Source: Clostridium sp. MD294 (GTDB taxonomy: Bacteria > Bacillota > Clostridia > Lachnospirales > Anaerotignaceae). From it: a stretch of DNA of 64,000 nucleotides. The notes beneath the pieces were generated by a model. The model had not been told where the DNA came from. It was given only the letters and a program-made list of their open reading frames with translations, and searched no databases. Location of the stretch: the NCBI RefSeq assembly GCF_000364165.2, contig NZ_CP097810.1, positions 2,358,130 through 2,422,129 on the forward strand. Reading direction: 5' to 3'. The position numbers and the translations under genes were made by a program. Positions 22,734 to 32,827 of the stretch are shown here, piece after piece. Position 1 is the first letter of the stretch. Every line of letters begins with the position of its first letter.

Positions 22734-24131
22734 ATGAAACAAATATTAAAAAAATTTACTGCTATATTAACCACATTCACTATAGCAGCAAGTATTTCTG
22801 TTACAACATGGGCAGAAGAAAATAATGATATGAATTTACAAATTAATGGTGAAATGATTGCTTTTGATAATTTAAAACCTATCAACCGCAAAAATCGTGT
22901 ATTTGTTCCTCTCCGTGATACATTGCAGCAAATGGGTGCAGAAGTATATTATGACGACACACAACATTTAACAACAGCACAAAGAGGCGATACAACAATA
23001 CAATTTCACCCTGGAGAAACAAATGTTACTGTAATAAAAAATGGTGTAGAAAAAAATTTAGAAACATCTATGGTGATTTCTTCTGGAAATACTTACATAC
23101 CAATACGTTTTTTAGGAGAAGCATTTGACTATCCAGTAGGCTGGGACGCAGAACAAAAAACAGCATTGTTAATTGACACAGACAAATTATTAGCAGATGC
23201 TGGTTCTTTCTCTATTATGAACCGTTATATGGAATATAACAAAAAATTCTCTCAACAGCCTTATATTTTCAAAGGTACTTTTTCTTTTGAATTAAATATG
23301 CCTTATAATGAAACTACAGCAGAACTGATGCCAATTACAGGTTCTGGTACATTTGAAGGTATTTCAGAACAAGACAAACAAAATATGTCTATGGCAATGC
23401 AATTAAACACAGAAGGATTGAAAAAATATATTGCAACAGAAGCACCTGATGAAGAAACATCAGAAATTGCAAATACTGTTGTAAACGCATTAGAAAATAT
23501 AGAAATCAATTATATTACAGATATTTCTACAGCAAAAATTTATTTCCAATCTCCATTATTTGCTCTTGCAGATATGGACGGAAATGCTTGGTACTACATG
23601 GATTTAAATGAATTTTATTCTTCTATGGGTATGGACATTGATTTCTCTGAATTAGTAGAAACGACAAAATATAATGACTTTAATTTTGAATACTATATCA
23701 AAAATGCACTTGCTTCTGTACCATTAACAAGTGTAAACGATTACAACGATTTTCAACAATCTATAGGCAGTTTTGTAGCACTTTTTGGAGATAATTCTTT
23801 CCAACAGCAAGCAGATGGATATACTTCACAATTCGATTTTAGTCAAGATGGTGCTGATATTCATTTTACTATTAAACTTTTAGAAAGTAATAACGAAATT
23901 TCTGGTTACGACATGAATATTACTGCTGGCACAGGTGGTACAAATTATATTACAGTATCTGCAAATCAAAATGATACAACTGCTACTGTAACATTTCATT
24001 TAAGTGTACCAAATATGCTAACTATGGTGTTTAATTGTGGTATGACTATGGAAGCCACAGATCAAAAAGCATTATCACAACCTTCTGGTGATGCTATAAA
24101 TATTATGGACATTGTAGAAAATATAGAATAA
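22734..24131 (+). CDS. Secreted copper-amine-oxidase N-terminal domain protein
   Basis: The 465-residue exported protein starts MKQILKKFTAILTTFTIAAS, with cleavage likely after the Ala near residue 24 (TTWAEENN). Residues about 30-135 form a copper-amine-oxidase-like N-terminal domain (FVPLRDTLQQMGAEVYYDD; TYIPIRFLGEAF; VGWDAEQKTALL), common in clostridial surface proteins. The remainder is a beta-rich domain without a named family. The ATG at 22734 behind AAAGGAGG is preferred to the longer frame from 22635, which would cover the preceding terminator. The enzyme name is only the domain's history; no oxidase activity is implied. Confidence 0.8.
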   Translation: MKQILKKFTAILTTFTIAASISVTTWAEENNDMNLQINGEMIAFDNLKPINRKNRVFVPLRDTLQQMGAEVYYDDTQHLTTAQRGDTTIQFHPGETNVTVIKNGVEKNLETSMVISSGNTYIPIRFLGEAFDYPVGWDAEQKTALLIDTDKLLADAGSFSIMNRYMEYNKKFSQQPYIFKGTFSFELNMPYNETTAELMPITGSGTFEGISEQDKQNMSMAMQLNTEGLKKYIATEAPDEETSEIANTVVNALENIEINYITDISTAKIYFQSPLFALADMDGNAWYYMDLNEFYSSMGMDIDFSELVETTKYNDFNFEYYIKNALASVPLTSVNDYNDFQQSIGSFVALFGDNSFQQQADGYTSQFDFSQDGADIHFTIKLLESNNEISGYDMNITAGTGGTNYITVSANQNDTTATVTFHLSVPNMLTMVFNCGMTMEATDQKALSQPSGDAINIMDIVENIE

Positions 24132-24134
24132 TAT

Positions 24135-24175
24135 AAAAGTCCCAAAAGTTTATAAAAACGAATGGGACTTTTTTA
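24135..24175 (+). terminator. Terminator after the CAO-N protein gene
   Basis: AAAAGTCCCA and TGGGACTTTT pair across an 18-nt loop and are followed by more T residues, directly after the stop codon. Confidence 0.85.
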
Positions 24176-24278
24176 TTGTAAAAATTCATTATAAATATCA
24201 TATTATTGTTTTCTTTTTTCATTATTTCGGTTACAATAGAATAATGGTAAAAAAGAGAAAGAAAGGAAATTAATTTAT

Positions 24279-25877
24279 ATGGTTAATCAAGAAATAATAC
24301 AAAAAAGACGTATTTTCGGTGTCATTTCTCACCCTGATGCTGGTAAAACAACATTAACAGAAAAATTGCTTCTTCATGGTGGTGCAATCAGAGAGGCTGG
24401 TACTGTTAAGGCAAGAAGAAATCAAAAATTTGCAAAATCAGACTGGATGGAAATTGAAAAGCAAAGAGGTATTTCTGTCACCTCTTCTGTTATGCAATTT
24501 GAATATAATGATAAAGTTGTTTCTATTATGGACACTCCCGGACATAACGACTTTGGTGAAGACACATATCGTATATTGACATCTGTAGACAGTGCTGTTA
24601 TGGTAATTGACGCAGCAAAAGGTGTTGAAGCACAAACAGAAAAACTTTTTAAAGTATGTAGTATGCGTCAAATTCCTATATTTACATTTATAAATAAATT
24701 AGACCGCCAATCAAAAGACCCTCTTGATTGTATGGCAGATTTAGAAGATGCACTTGGACTGCCTTCTACTGCTGTCACATGGCCTATAGGAAATGGCTTA
24801 ACATTTGAAGGAATTTATGACAGATTAGAAAACAAAGTATATATATATAGAAAAAATGATGTAATTGATTTAGGTGCAAATGGTGTATATGGTGATAAAT
24901 TAGATGGTATTATCAGTGAAGCAAATATTGATATACTTCGTAATGAAATTGAATTATTAGATGGTGCTGGAAATGCTTTTGATTTACAAGCAATAAAAGA
25001 AGGAAAACTTTCTCCTGTATTTTTTGGTTCTGCTTTAGTAGATTTTGGTATTGTTCCCTTTTTAAATCACTTTTTAGATTGGTCACCTGCTCCTGGCGAA
25101 AGGAAAACAACTACAGGAGCAATAAAACCTACTGATGACTTTTTTAGCGGTTTCATATTTAAAATTCAAGCTAACATGAACCCTGCACACAGAGATAGAC
25201 TGGCATTTTTACGTATCTGCTCTGGTACATTTGAAAGAGGAATGAATGTTACACTTTCTCGTACTGGAAAACAATTCAAATTAAGTCAATCTACGCAACT
25301 TATGGCAAATGAAAGGGAAACAGTAGAAAAAGCTTATGCTGGTGATGTTATTGGTATTTATGACACAGGTAATTATCAAATTGGCGATACATTAACTACA
25401 AGTAAAGATAAAATATTTTTTGAACCACTTCCTACATTTCCACCTGAATTTTTTAAAAGAGTACACCCTATTAACTCTTTAAAAGCAAAACAATTTCAAA
25501 AAGGTGTTTCACAGTTGGCTCAAGAGGGTGCAATACAAGTTTATCACAATGAGTATAACGATATTATACTTGGTGCTGTAGGAGTGTTACAATTTGAAGT
25601 ATTTGAATATCGTCTTAAAAATGAATACAATTCAGAAGTACGTATGGAAGATTTAGATTATAGTGTAGCAAGATGGGTATCTCCTACTGTTTCAAAAGAC
25701 ATTGATTTAAAAAATTATGTTTCTTCTCGTTGTTCACTTGTTTATGACAGATTTGAAAGACCTGTTTTCCTTTTTGCAAATAGTTATACTATGAACACAT
25801 TTATAGAAAAAAATGAAGAAATTTTATTAGTAGAAGCATTAGATGTAGATGATGAAGCCTATTTAAATCAATCATAA
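24279..25877 (+). CDS. prfC: Peptide chain release factor 3
   Basis: The 532-residue translational GTPase removes RF1/RF2 from the ribosome after termination. The G domain shows G1 GVISHPDAGKTTLTEKL (residues about 13-29), switch I with RGISVTSS, G3 DTPGHNDFGEDTY and G4 NKLDRQ. RF3-specific sequence follows (PADDFFSGF-like segment, RVHPINSLKAKQFQKG). Length is normal (about 525-535). AGAAAGGAAA precedes the ATG. The next gene, a phosphoesterase, starts 15 nt later and is probably cotranscribed. No frameshift is seen. Confidence 0.95.
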   Translation: MVNQEIIQKRRIFGVISHPDAGKTTLTEKLLLHGGAIREAGTVKARRNQKFAKSDWMEIEKQRGISVTSSVMQFEYNDKVVSIMDTPGHNDFGEDTYRILTSVDSAVMVIDAAKGVEAQTEKLFKVCSMRQIPIFTFINKLDRQSKDPLDCMADLEDALGLPSTAVTWPIGNGLTFEGIYDRLENKVYIYRKNDVIDLGANGVYGDKLDGIISEANIDILRNEIELLDGAGNAFDLQAIKEGKLSPVFFGSALVDFGIVPFLNHFLDWSPAPGERKTTTGAIKPTDDFFSGFIFKIQANMNPAHRDRLAFLRICSGTFERGMNVTLSRTGKQFKLSQSTQLMANERETVEKAYAGDVIGIYDTGNYQIGDTLTTSKDKIFFEPLPTFPPEFFKRVHPINSLKAKQFQKGVSQLAQEGAIQVYHNEYNDIILGAVGVLQFEVFEYRLKNEYNSEVRMEDLDYSVARWVSPTVSKDIDLKNYVSSRCSLVYDRFERPVFLFANSYTMNTFIEKNEEILLVEALDVDDEAYLNQS

Positions 25878-25892
25878 AAATAAGGTGGTAAT

Positions 25893-26396
25893 ATGACTAA
25901 CATATATTTTATTGCAGATACTCATTTTTCAGAGCAAACTATTATAAGATATGAAAATAGACCTTTTCAAAGTATTACACAAATGAATAATGAAATTATT
26001 TATAGGTGGAATTGTACTGTAAAAAACAGTGATATTGTTTATGTTATTGGTGATTTTGGTGCTGATAAAAACGAATGTTCTATATTAAATCAATTAAATG
26101 GTAAAAAATATCTTATAAAAGGAAATCATGACAAATATAGCAATGAATATTATCGTTCTGTTGGTTTTACAGAAGTGTATGATATGCCTATTATATTAAA
26201 TGAATTTTGGATATTATCTCATATGCCAATGTATATAAACAGCAATATGCCCTATGCAAATATATTCGGACACGTTCACAATTCCCCAATGTTTAACACA
26301 TATAGTAGTCAACATTATTGTGTGTCTGTAGAAAGAATAAATTATACTCCAATTTCACTAAATGAAATTATAAAAAAAATACAGACACAATATTAA
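25893..26396 (+). CDS. Calcineurin-like metallophosphoesterase
   Basis: The 167-residue protein has the full set of two-metal phosphoesterase motifs: ADTHFSE (Asp-x-His), VIGDFGAD (Gly-Asp), KGNHDKYS (Gly-Asn-His-Asp), a His in LSHMP and the C-terminal GHVHNSP pair. The small size fits the group of stand-alone phage and bacterial phosphoesterases whose substrate is usually unknown. AAGGTGG lies upstream of the ATG. It follows prfC by 15 nt, but a functional link is not evident. It is a cytoplasmic protein without a signal peptide. Confidence 0.85.
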   Translation: MTNIYFIADTHFSEQTIIRYENRPFQSITQMNNEIIYRWNCTVKNSDIVYVIGDFGADKNECSILNQLNGKKYLIKGNHDKYSNEYYRSVGFTEVYDMPIILNEFWILSHMPMYINSNMPYANIFGHVHNSPMFNTYSSQHYCVSVERINYTPISLNEIIKKIQTQY

Positions 26397-26455
26397 AATT
26401 TATCTATATAAAAAAATAGTAAACATCATCTAGATAAATATAGAAAGGAACAATT

Positions 26456-27271
26456 ATGAATTTAATAGATTTTAATTCCCCTTTATGGGATATGTACAAA
26501 GGAGCTTATGGAAGTGTAAAAGACGATATTATAGTACTCACAAATGAAAAACAACTTTTTTATAAAAAAAATGAAAATTCAGATTATTATATTGCTTTTG
26601 AAAATTTATTTGAAAATATAAGTCATCAAATGAGTTTTTATAATGCTACATATATTGCTCTGCCTTATATTGTAACATTGCTAGAACAATACGAAAATAA
26701 TTTTTTAGAACAATTTTACATCATTTCAAATGTTGGTTATTGTATTGCAACAGATATTCCAGAAAATCATTCTAAAGAAGATAAAATCGAACAATCTATA
26801 TTAGATAATTATGAAAAAAGTGTTTCTATACTACAACAAAAAACAAAAAAATTTTTCTTTGAGCATATGGAATTGTTAAATCAAATGTCCTCTGCTGAAA
26901 AATCAGGATTTTGTACTTCTCTTTTAGCAATATTAGGAGATAGACATCTTGCTCATATTTTAGTGCTTTCTGCTTGGGACATATTTTATATATTGTGTGA
27001 TAACTGTGAATATTGTGATGAACAATTATCATTTTCTTTTTCAAACAAACAAGAATTAAACCAAATCACACCAGCTATATATCAGCCAAATCAATGGAAT
27101 AACATATCATTTGACGATACATTTGTTTGGTTAAGTAATGTATTATATATATTAGGAGAAGAACATCTTATTAAAATATTGTCTTATTATTGTGGTATAT
27201 ATACTTGTCCTCGTTGTGGCAATCAAAAAAAAGTTATTGATTTTATAAAAAACTATTTTGAAAACTGTTAA
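26456..27271 (+). CDS. Uncharacterised protein with a C-terminal zinc-ribbon-like motif
   Basis: No function is recognised for this 271-residue protein. It opens MNLIDFNSPLWDMYKGAYGS and continues with aromatic-rich helices (YYIAFENLFENISHQMSFYN; ATYIALPYIVTLLEQY), which suggests an alpha-helical repeat fold. The C-terminus contains YTCPRCGNQKKV, half of a zinc ribbon, and CDNCEYC lies near residue 182-188, so a metal site is possible. AGAAAGGA precedes the ATG and a strong terminator follows, making it a single-gene unit. Proteins of this general type occur as immunity-like orphans, but that is only a suspicion. Confidence 0.65.
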   Translation: MNLIDFNSPLWDMYKGAYGSVKDDIIVLTNEKQLFYKKNENSDYYIAFENLFENISHQMSFYNATYIALPYIVTLLEQYENNFLEQFYIISNVGYCIATDIPENHSKEDKIEQSILDNYEKSVSILQQKTKKFFFEHMELLNQMSSAEKSGFCTSLLAILGDRHLAHILVLSAWDIFYILCDNCEYCDEQLSFSFSNKQELNQITPAIYQPNQWNNISFDDTFVWLSNVLYILGEEHLIKILSYYCGIYTCPRCGNQKKVIDFIKNYFENC

Positions 27272-27310
27272 AAAAAGTCCTGCTAATATCATAGCAGGAC
27301 TTTCTTTTTT
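27271..27310. terminator. Bidirectional terminator between unknown gene and polC
   Basis: AAAGTCCTGCTA and TAGCAGGACTTT form a 12-bp stem with a six-base loop, flanked by an A run on the left and a T run on the right. It serves both converging genes. Confidence 0.9.
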
Positions 27311-27312
27311 GT

Positions 27313-30300
27313 TTAATCCATAAATAATGACAACTGATTTGTATCTGGTATTCCCTTTAATACACCATTTTCTTTTAACAATTCAACAAGTGTTTTGCCT
27401 ACAGAAGTTCTTTCTTTAAATTCTTCTATTGTTTTAAATTCTCCTCCCTTTTGTCTGCCCTCTACAATACTTTGTGCTGCTGTATCTCCCAGTCCCTGCA
27501 AAGAATGAAAAGGAGGAATTAATCCATTTCCTTTTATAATAAATTTTTTTGCATCAGACTCATATAAATCAATAGGTAAAAAATGAAATCCTCTTGCATA
27601 AAATTCTACAACAATTTCTAATACTGTCAATTTATTTTTTTCTTTTGTAGTTGCTTCTATACCTTTTGCATTAATGTCATGTATTGCTTGTTTTGCTATT
27701 TCTTCTCCCAAGCACATAGAAGTATAGTCAAAATCATCACACGCCCTTACTGTAAAATACGATGCGTAATAAGCCAAAGGATAATTTACTTTAAAATAAG
27801 CAATACGAAATGCCATCATAACATATGCAGCAGCGTGTGCCTTTGGAAACATATATTTTATTTTTTGGCAGGAGTCTATATACCAATCTGGCACATTATT
27901 TGCTTTCATATCTGCAATGTCATTTTCGTCTAATCCTTTTCCTTTTCTTACTTTTTCCATAATTTTAAATGATTTCTTTTTTTCTACTCCTTTATTGATT
28001 AAATAAATCATAATACTATCACGTGTAGAAATTGTTTCTTTTAATGTAATAACTTTATTTTCTATTAATGTTTGAGCATTACCTATCCAAACATCAGTAC
28101 CATGAGAAAGTCCTGATATTCTTAATAAATCTGCAAATGTTTTAGGTTTTGTATCAAGAAGCATTTGTCTTACAAATTTTGTTCCAAATTCTGGTATGCC
28201 TAATGTACCTGTTTCGCAGCCTATTTGCTCTGATGTTACTCCTAATACTTTAGGCGACTCAAACAATGACATAGTACCTTTATCTCCCAATGAAACGCTT
28301 TGAGGATTTACTCCTGTTAAATCATACAACATTCTAATTACAGTAGGGTCGTCATGTCCTAGCAAATCCAATTTTAAAAGACGTCCACTAATAGAATGAT
28401 AATCAAAATGTGTTGTAGTAATGGTAGAATTCATATCATTTGCTGGTCTTTGTATAGGACAAAACTCATAAATATCATGGTCACTTGGTACAACCATAAG
28501 ACCACCAGGGTGTTGTCCTGTTGTTCTTTTAATACCTGTGCAACCTTGTACCAAACGGTTAATTTCTGCATTATGAGCTGTTATTTCTTTTCCATCAAAA
28601 TATTTTTTTACAAAACCATATGCTGTTTTTTCTGCCAATGTGCCTATTGTACCAGCTTTAAAAACGTGACCTGTACCAAACAATTCTTCTGTATAAGCAT
28701 GTGCTGTTTGCTGATACTCTCCCGAAAAATTTAAGTCAATATCAGGCTCTTTATCTCCATCAAATCCTAAAAATGTTTCAAAAGGAATATCATGTCCTTC
28801 TTTATTGAGTAATGTGCCACAAACTGGACAATTTTTATCTGGCATATCACAACCACTGCCTTCTTCCATAGCTGCTGCTTTTACAACATCAGACTCAAAA
28901 TCAGAATATTTACACTTTGGACAAACATAATGTGGAGGTAATGAATTTACTTCTGTAATACCTGCCATATTTGCCACAAAAGAAGAACCAACAGAACCAC
29001 GAGAACCTACTAAATAGCCATCTGCAACAGATTTCCAAACTAGCTTTTGTGCAATAATATACAACACAGAAAATCCATTTTTAATAATAGAATTTAATTC
29101 TTTATCTAATCTTTGTTGTACAATTTTTGGCAAAGGGTCACCATATATTGATATTGCTTTTTGCATTGTAATTTGTTTGAGCTGTTCTTCTGCACCATCA
29201 ATTTTAGGTGGAAATGTTTCATCAGGTATTGGTTTTATTTTTTCAATACTATCTGCAATTTTATTTGTATTTGTTATAACAATTTCTTTTGCTTTTTGTT
29301 CTCCTAAATACTGAAATTCTGAAAGCATTTCTTCTGTTGTTCTATAATATAATGGTGGTTGATTTTCTGCATCAGAAAATCCCTCTGCTGTCATAATTAC
29401 TTTTCTATACACTGCATCTTCTGGGTCTATAAAATGTGCATCACAAGTCGCTACTACCAATTTATTATACTGTTCTCCCAAGTGCACAATTTTTCTATTA
29501 AAATCTTTAATATCTTCTACAGAACGAACTGCATCTATTTTTTGTGAAGCAATCATAAAATGGTTATTTCCTAAAGGCTGTATTTCTAAATAATCATAGA
29601 AATTTACAATTTCTTCAATATATTCTTTCGGTTTATTGTCAAGCAATGCTCTATATAATTCACCTGCTTCACAAGCACTTCCTATCATAAGCCCTTCTTT
29701 TAATTTCAAATATTCACTTTTAGGAATACGTGGTCGTCTAAAATAATAATTGATATGTGCTTTTGATACCAATTCATATAAATTTCTTAATCCTGTATTA
29801 TTTTTTACCAATATAATAGCATGATGCGATTTTAATTTATTATAATTCACTGTTCTACTTGCCAAAACATTAATTTCATCTATATTTGTAATACCTTTTT
29901 GTTCCAACATAGCAATTAATTTTATAAAAATTTCTGCTGTAGCTTCTGCATCATTTACAGCTCTATGATGTCCCTCTAATGAAACCCCTAAATGCTCTGC
30001 AACAATATCTAATTTATGCTTTTTTAACTCTGGTAAAAGTGTTCTGGATAATTCTACAGTATCTAAAACAGTGTTATCTACAGAAGGCATATGTAATGCT
30101 TCTGCATTGTTTCGAATAAAACCTACATCAAAACCTGCATTGTGTGCCACAAGTACGTTATTTCCACAAAATTTCAAAAATTCAGGCAATACTGTATCAA
30201 TCGTAGGGGCATCTTTTAACATATCATCAGTAATATTTGTTAGTTTTACGATTTCTTCACTTAAACGTCTTTTAGGATTTACAAATGTACTAAATCTATC

Positions 30301-31656
30301 TGTTATTTTACCATTTTCTACTTTGACAGCACCAATTTCAGTAATTTTATCATTCTCTTTAGAAAGTCCTGTTGTTTCAATATCAAATACTATAAATGTA
30401 TCCTGTAAGCTTTGTCCTTTTGGACACATCACAACATTACCTAAATCATCTATCAAATACGCTTCTACACCATAAATTACTTTTAAATCTGTACCATTAG
30501 CTGCATTCATAGCATCCGGAAATGCTTGTACTACACCATGGTCTGTAATAGCAATGGCTTTGTGTCCCCATTCTATTGCTCTTTTAATATATGTTTTTAC
30601 ATTTGTTACACCGTCCATACTACTCATTTGTGTGTGCAAATGCAGTTCTACTCTTTTTTGTTCTGCATTATCTTTTCTTTTAGGAGGTGCTTCTGCTAGC
30701 ATAATATTTTTTGCCATAATGTTAATTTCTTTAGCATATTTATCAAACTGTACCTCTCCTTGTACACGCACATAATTGCCACTTTTTATATATGTTTTTA
30801 ATTCTTTTTCAAAAATATTTTTTTTGACAAAAAACTTTACAGTAGTAGAGTCTGATAAATCTGTAATATCAAATGAAACAATATATTTTTCTCCTTTTAT
30901 TTCTCTCGTTTCTACATGGAACAAATTGCCTTCAATAATTACTTTTTCACCTTCTATTTTACTGTCATATATTTTTGAAACAGCACCATTAAATTCTTTA
31001 CCGAAAAGAACTCCTTTTATAATGCCTTCAGAAACAGCTTCTGTTTGTTGTGCATTACGCATTTTTTCTGCTTCTGCCTGTTTTGCACTTATTTGTGCTA
31101 TCATTTCATTTTGCTTAGAAATTTGTTTTTGAGACAATTCTTCTTTTTCTTGCTCAGAAATGTGTACATCTTTAAACATTACACGGAATTGTAACCCTGT
31201 TTGTTGTTGTAAATATTGCTGAATTTTTTCTTCTATGCCTTTTTTACACATATAATATGCAGTATTATTTTTTACATAAATTAATAATTTTTTTTGTTGT
31301 AGTTGCCAATATGCTTCTTTCATAATACCCTTACAAATGGGACTTTCTGATGAAATTTCACACACTACATTTTCCCAACATTTTTCAATAATTTCATTTT
31401 CTGAAAATTTTTCTTTTACATTAAAAAATGGGCTGATACTCACTTCTTTTATACCAGGAAGCTGATTTAACAACTCATTTTGAAGCTGCTGCAATGCAGT
31501 ATATTGCAGTATCTCATCAGAAATTAAATGTACTTCTAAATTTTTTTGCCTTTTGTGTACAATAATATTTTCTACAACACTATTACAAAATGCTTTTTGT
31601 ACTGCTTCAGAAAGAGATATTCTTTCAAAAACAGCAGGAAATGTTTTTGTTGTCAC
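27313..31656 (-). CDS. polC: DNA polymerase III, PolC type
   Basis: The 1447-residue replicative polymerase is the Gram-positive form. In order it has an N-terminal domain, an OB fold near 240-325, and a PHP domain starting with VELHLHTQMSSMDG near 335. A DEDDh exonuclease is inserted in the PHP domain (FDIETTGL near 422, VAHNAGFDVGF, HRAVNDAEAT). The catalytic core follows, with a zinc module (CPKCKYSDFES, CPVCG), GSRGSVGSSFVANMAG near 885 and EPDIDLNFSGEY near 972. Length matches PolC (about 1430-1460). It is the last gene of the rpsB-to-polC series; PolC here should act with a clamp encoded elsewhere. Confidence 0.98.
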   Translation of the reverse strand: MTTKTFPAVFERISLSEAVQKAFCNSVVENIIVHKRQKNLEVHLISDEILQYTALQQLQNELLNQLPGIKEVSISPFFNVKEKFSENEIIEKCWENVVCEISSESPICKGIMKEAYWQLQQKKLLIYVKNNTAYYMCKKGIEEKIQQYLQQQTGLQFRVMFKDVHISEQEKEELSQKQISKQNEMIAQISAKQAEAEKMRNAQQTEAVSEGIIKGVLFGKEFNGAVSKIYDSKIEGEKVIIEGNLFHVETREIKGEKYIVSFDITDLSDSTTVKFFVKKNIFEKELKTYIKSGNYVRVQGEVQFDKYAKEINIMAKNIMLAEAPPKRKDNAEQKRVELHLHTQMSSMDGVTNVKTYIKRAIEWGHKAIAITDHGVVQAFPDAMNAANGTDLKVIYGVEAYLIDDLGNVVMCPKGQSLQDTFIVFDIETTGLSKENDKITEIGAVKVENGKITDRFSTFVNPKRRLSEEIVKLTNITDDMLKDAPTIDTVLPEFLKFCGNNVLVAHNAGFDVGFIRNNAEALHMPSVDNTVLDTVELSRTLLPELKKHKLDIVAEHLGVSLEGHHRAVNDAEATAEIFIKLIAMLEQKGITNIDEINVLASRTVNYNKLKSHHAIILVKNNTGLRNLYELVSKAHINYYFRRPRIPKSEYLKLKEGLMIGSACEAGELYRALLDNKPKEYIEEIVNFYDYLEIQPLGNNHFMIASQKIDAVRSVEDIKDFNRKIVHLGEQYNKLVVATCDAHFIDPEDAVYRKVIMTAEGFSDAENQPPLYYRTTEEMLSEFQYLGEQKAKEIVITNTNKIADSIEKIKPIPDETFPPKIDGAEEQLKQITMQKAISIYGDPLPKIVQQRLDKELNSIIKNGFSVLYIIAQKLVWKSVADGYLVGSRGSVGSSFVANMAGITEVNSLPPHYVCPKCKYSDFESDVVKAAAMEEGSGCDMPDKNCPVCGTLLNKEGHDIPFETFLGFDGDKEPDIDLNFSGEYQQTAHAYTEELFGTGHVFKAGTIGTLAEKTAYGFVKKYFDGKEITAHNAEINRLVQGCTGIKRTTGQHPGGLMVVPSDHDIYEFCPIQRPANDMNSTITTTHFDYHSISGRLLKLDLLGHDDPTVIRMLYDLTGVNPQSVSLGDKGTMSLFESPKVLGVTSEQIGCETGTLGIPEFGTKFVRQMLLDTKPKTFADLLRISGLSHGTDVWIGNAQTLIENKVITLKETISTRDSIMIYLINKGVEKKKSFKIMEKVRKGKGLDENDIADMKANNVPDWYIDSCQKIKYMFPKAHAAAYVMMAFRIAYFKVNYPLAYYASYFTVRACDDFDYTSMCLGEEIAKQAIHDINAKGIEATTKEKNKLTVLEIVVEFYARGFHFLPIDLYESDAKKFIIKGNGLIPPFHSLQGLGDTAAQSIVEGRQKGGEFKTIEEFKERTSVGKTLVELLKENGVLKGIPDTNQLSLFMD

Positions 31657-31693
31657 AAAACCCCTCCTTACTATTTCAATATTTTTTAAAATA

Positions 31694-32752
31694 CTACATC
31701 ATTTCTATTTCTTTTATTAGTTGTTCTACTAATTCATTTTCTGGTATCTTTTTAATAATTTCTCCTTTTTTAAAAAGAAGACCTTCCCCTTTTCCTCCAG
31801 CAATACCGATATCTGCCTCTCTTGCTTCTCCTGGCCCATTCACAACACAACCCATAACTGCTACTTTTAATTTTTTATTCAAATTTTTACATTTTTGTTC
31901 TACTTCATTAGCAATAGAAATCAAATCAATTTGTGTTCTGCCACAAGTTGGACAAGAAATCAATTCAATTCCTTGTTCTAGCATACCAACACTTTTTAAT
32001 ATTTCTTTTGCTGCTTTGATTTCTTCCACAGGATTTCCTGTTAGTGAAACCCTTATAGTGTCCCCAATACCTTGCAACAATATCGTTCCAATACCTACAG
32101 CAGATTTTACAGTACCACTATAAACAGTGCCTGCTTCTGTAATTCCTACATGTATAGGATAATCAATTTTTTCAGAAAGTAATGTATATGCTTGTACACT
32201 AAAAGGCACATTTGATGCCTTTATAGACACCACAATATCATAAAATTGATATTTTTCTAATATTCTGACATGACGCAATGCACTTTCAACTAATCCTTCT
32301 GGTGTAACGCCACCATATTTTTGTATCAAATCTTTTTCTAAAGAACCACTATTTACACCAATTCGTATAGGAATTTGTTTTTGTTTTGCCTTTTCTACTA
32401 CCGCCTGTATGCGGCTTTGTTCTCCAATATTTCCGGGATTGATACGCACTTTATCAATTCCTAAATCCATCACTTTTAATGCCAATTTATAATCAAAATG
32501 AATATCTGCAACAAGAGGAATAGAAATTCTTTTTTTAATTTCTCCTACTGCTTCTGCTGCTGCCATATCAGGTACAGCCACCCTTACCACTTGACAGCCT
32601 GCCTGTTCTAATTCTAATATCTGTTTTACTGTTTTTTCTACATCTCTTGTATCTGTGTTACACATAGACTGTATTACAACAGCATGATTTCCTCCCATAA
32701 CAACATTTCCTACTTTTACTACTCTTGTTTGTTTTCGTTTTATTTCACTCAT
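31694..32752 (-). CDS. ispG: 4-hydroxy-3-methylbut-2-enyl-diphosphate synthase
   Basis: The 352-residue iron-sulfur enzyme catalyses the sixth step of the MEP isoprenoid pathway (MEcPP to HMBPP). The C-terminal cluster-binding part has [12 protein letters not shown] and [14 protein letters not shown], giving the three Cys plus Glu set. The N-terminal TIM barrel shows [14 protein letters not shown] and INPGNIG. It lies downstream of dxr, the second MEP-pathway gene, and rseP, as is usual in Clostridia. The ATG at 32752 follows AGGAGTG. A hairpin at 32779-32821 separates it from rseP. Confidence 0.96.
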   Translation of the reverse strand: MSEIKRKQTRVVKVGNVVMGGNHAVVIQSMCNTDTRDVEKTVKQILELEQAGCQVVRVAVPDMAAAEAVGEIKKRISIPLVADIHFDYKLALKVMDLGIDKVRINPGNIGEQSRIQAVVEKAKQKQIPIRIGVNSGSLEKDLIQKYGGVTPEGLVESALRHVRILEKYQFYDIVVSIKASNVPFSVQAYTLLSEKIDYPIHVGITEAGTVYSGTVKSAVGIGTILLQGIGDTIRVSLTGNPVEEIKAAKEILKSVGMLEQGIELISCPTCGRTQIDLISIANEVEQKCKNLNKKLKVAVMGCVVNGPGEAREADIGIAGGKGEGLLFKKGEIIKKIPENELVEQLIKEIEMM

Positions 32753-32778
32753 TCATAATACACTCCTCTTTTTAAAAC

Positions 32779-32821
32779 AAAAAAACACTTGCAGCCATAT
32801 TATTAGGGGCAAGTATTTTTT
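32779..32821 (-). terminator. Terminator-like hairpin between rseP and ispG
   Basis: On the minus strand AAAAATACTTGC and GCAAGTGTTTTT pair across a 16-nt loop and continue into a T-rich run. It lies just after the rseP stop, so it may reduce read-through into ispG and polC. Confidence 0.65.
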
Positions 32822-32827
32822 GTAATA

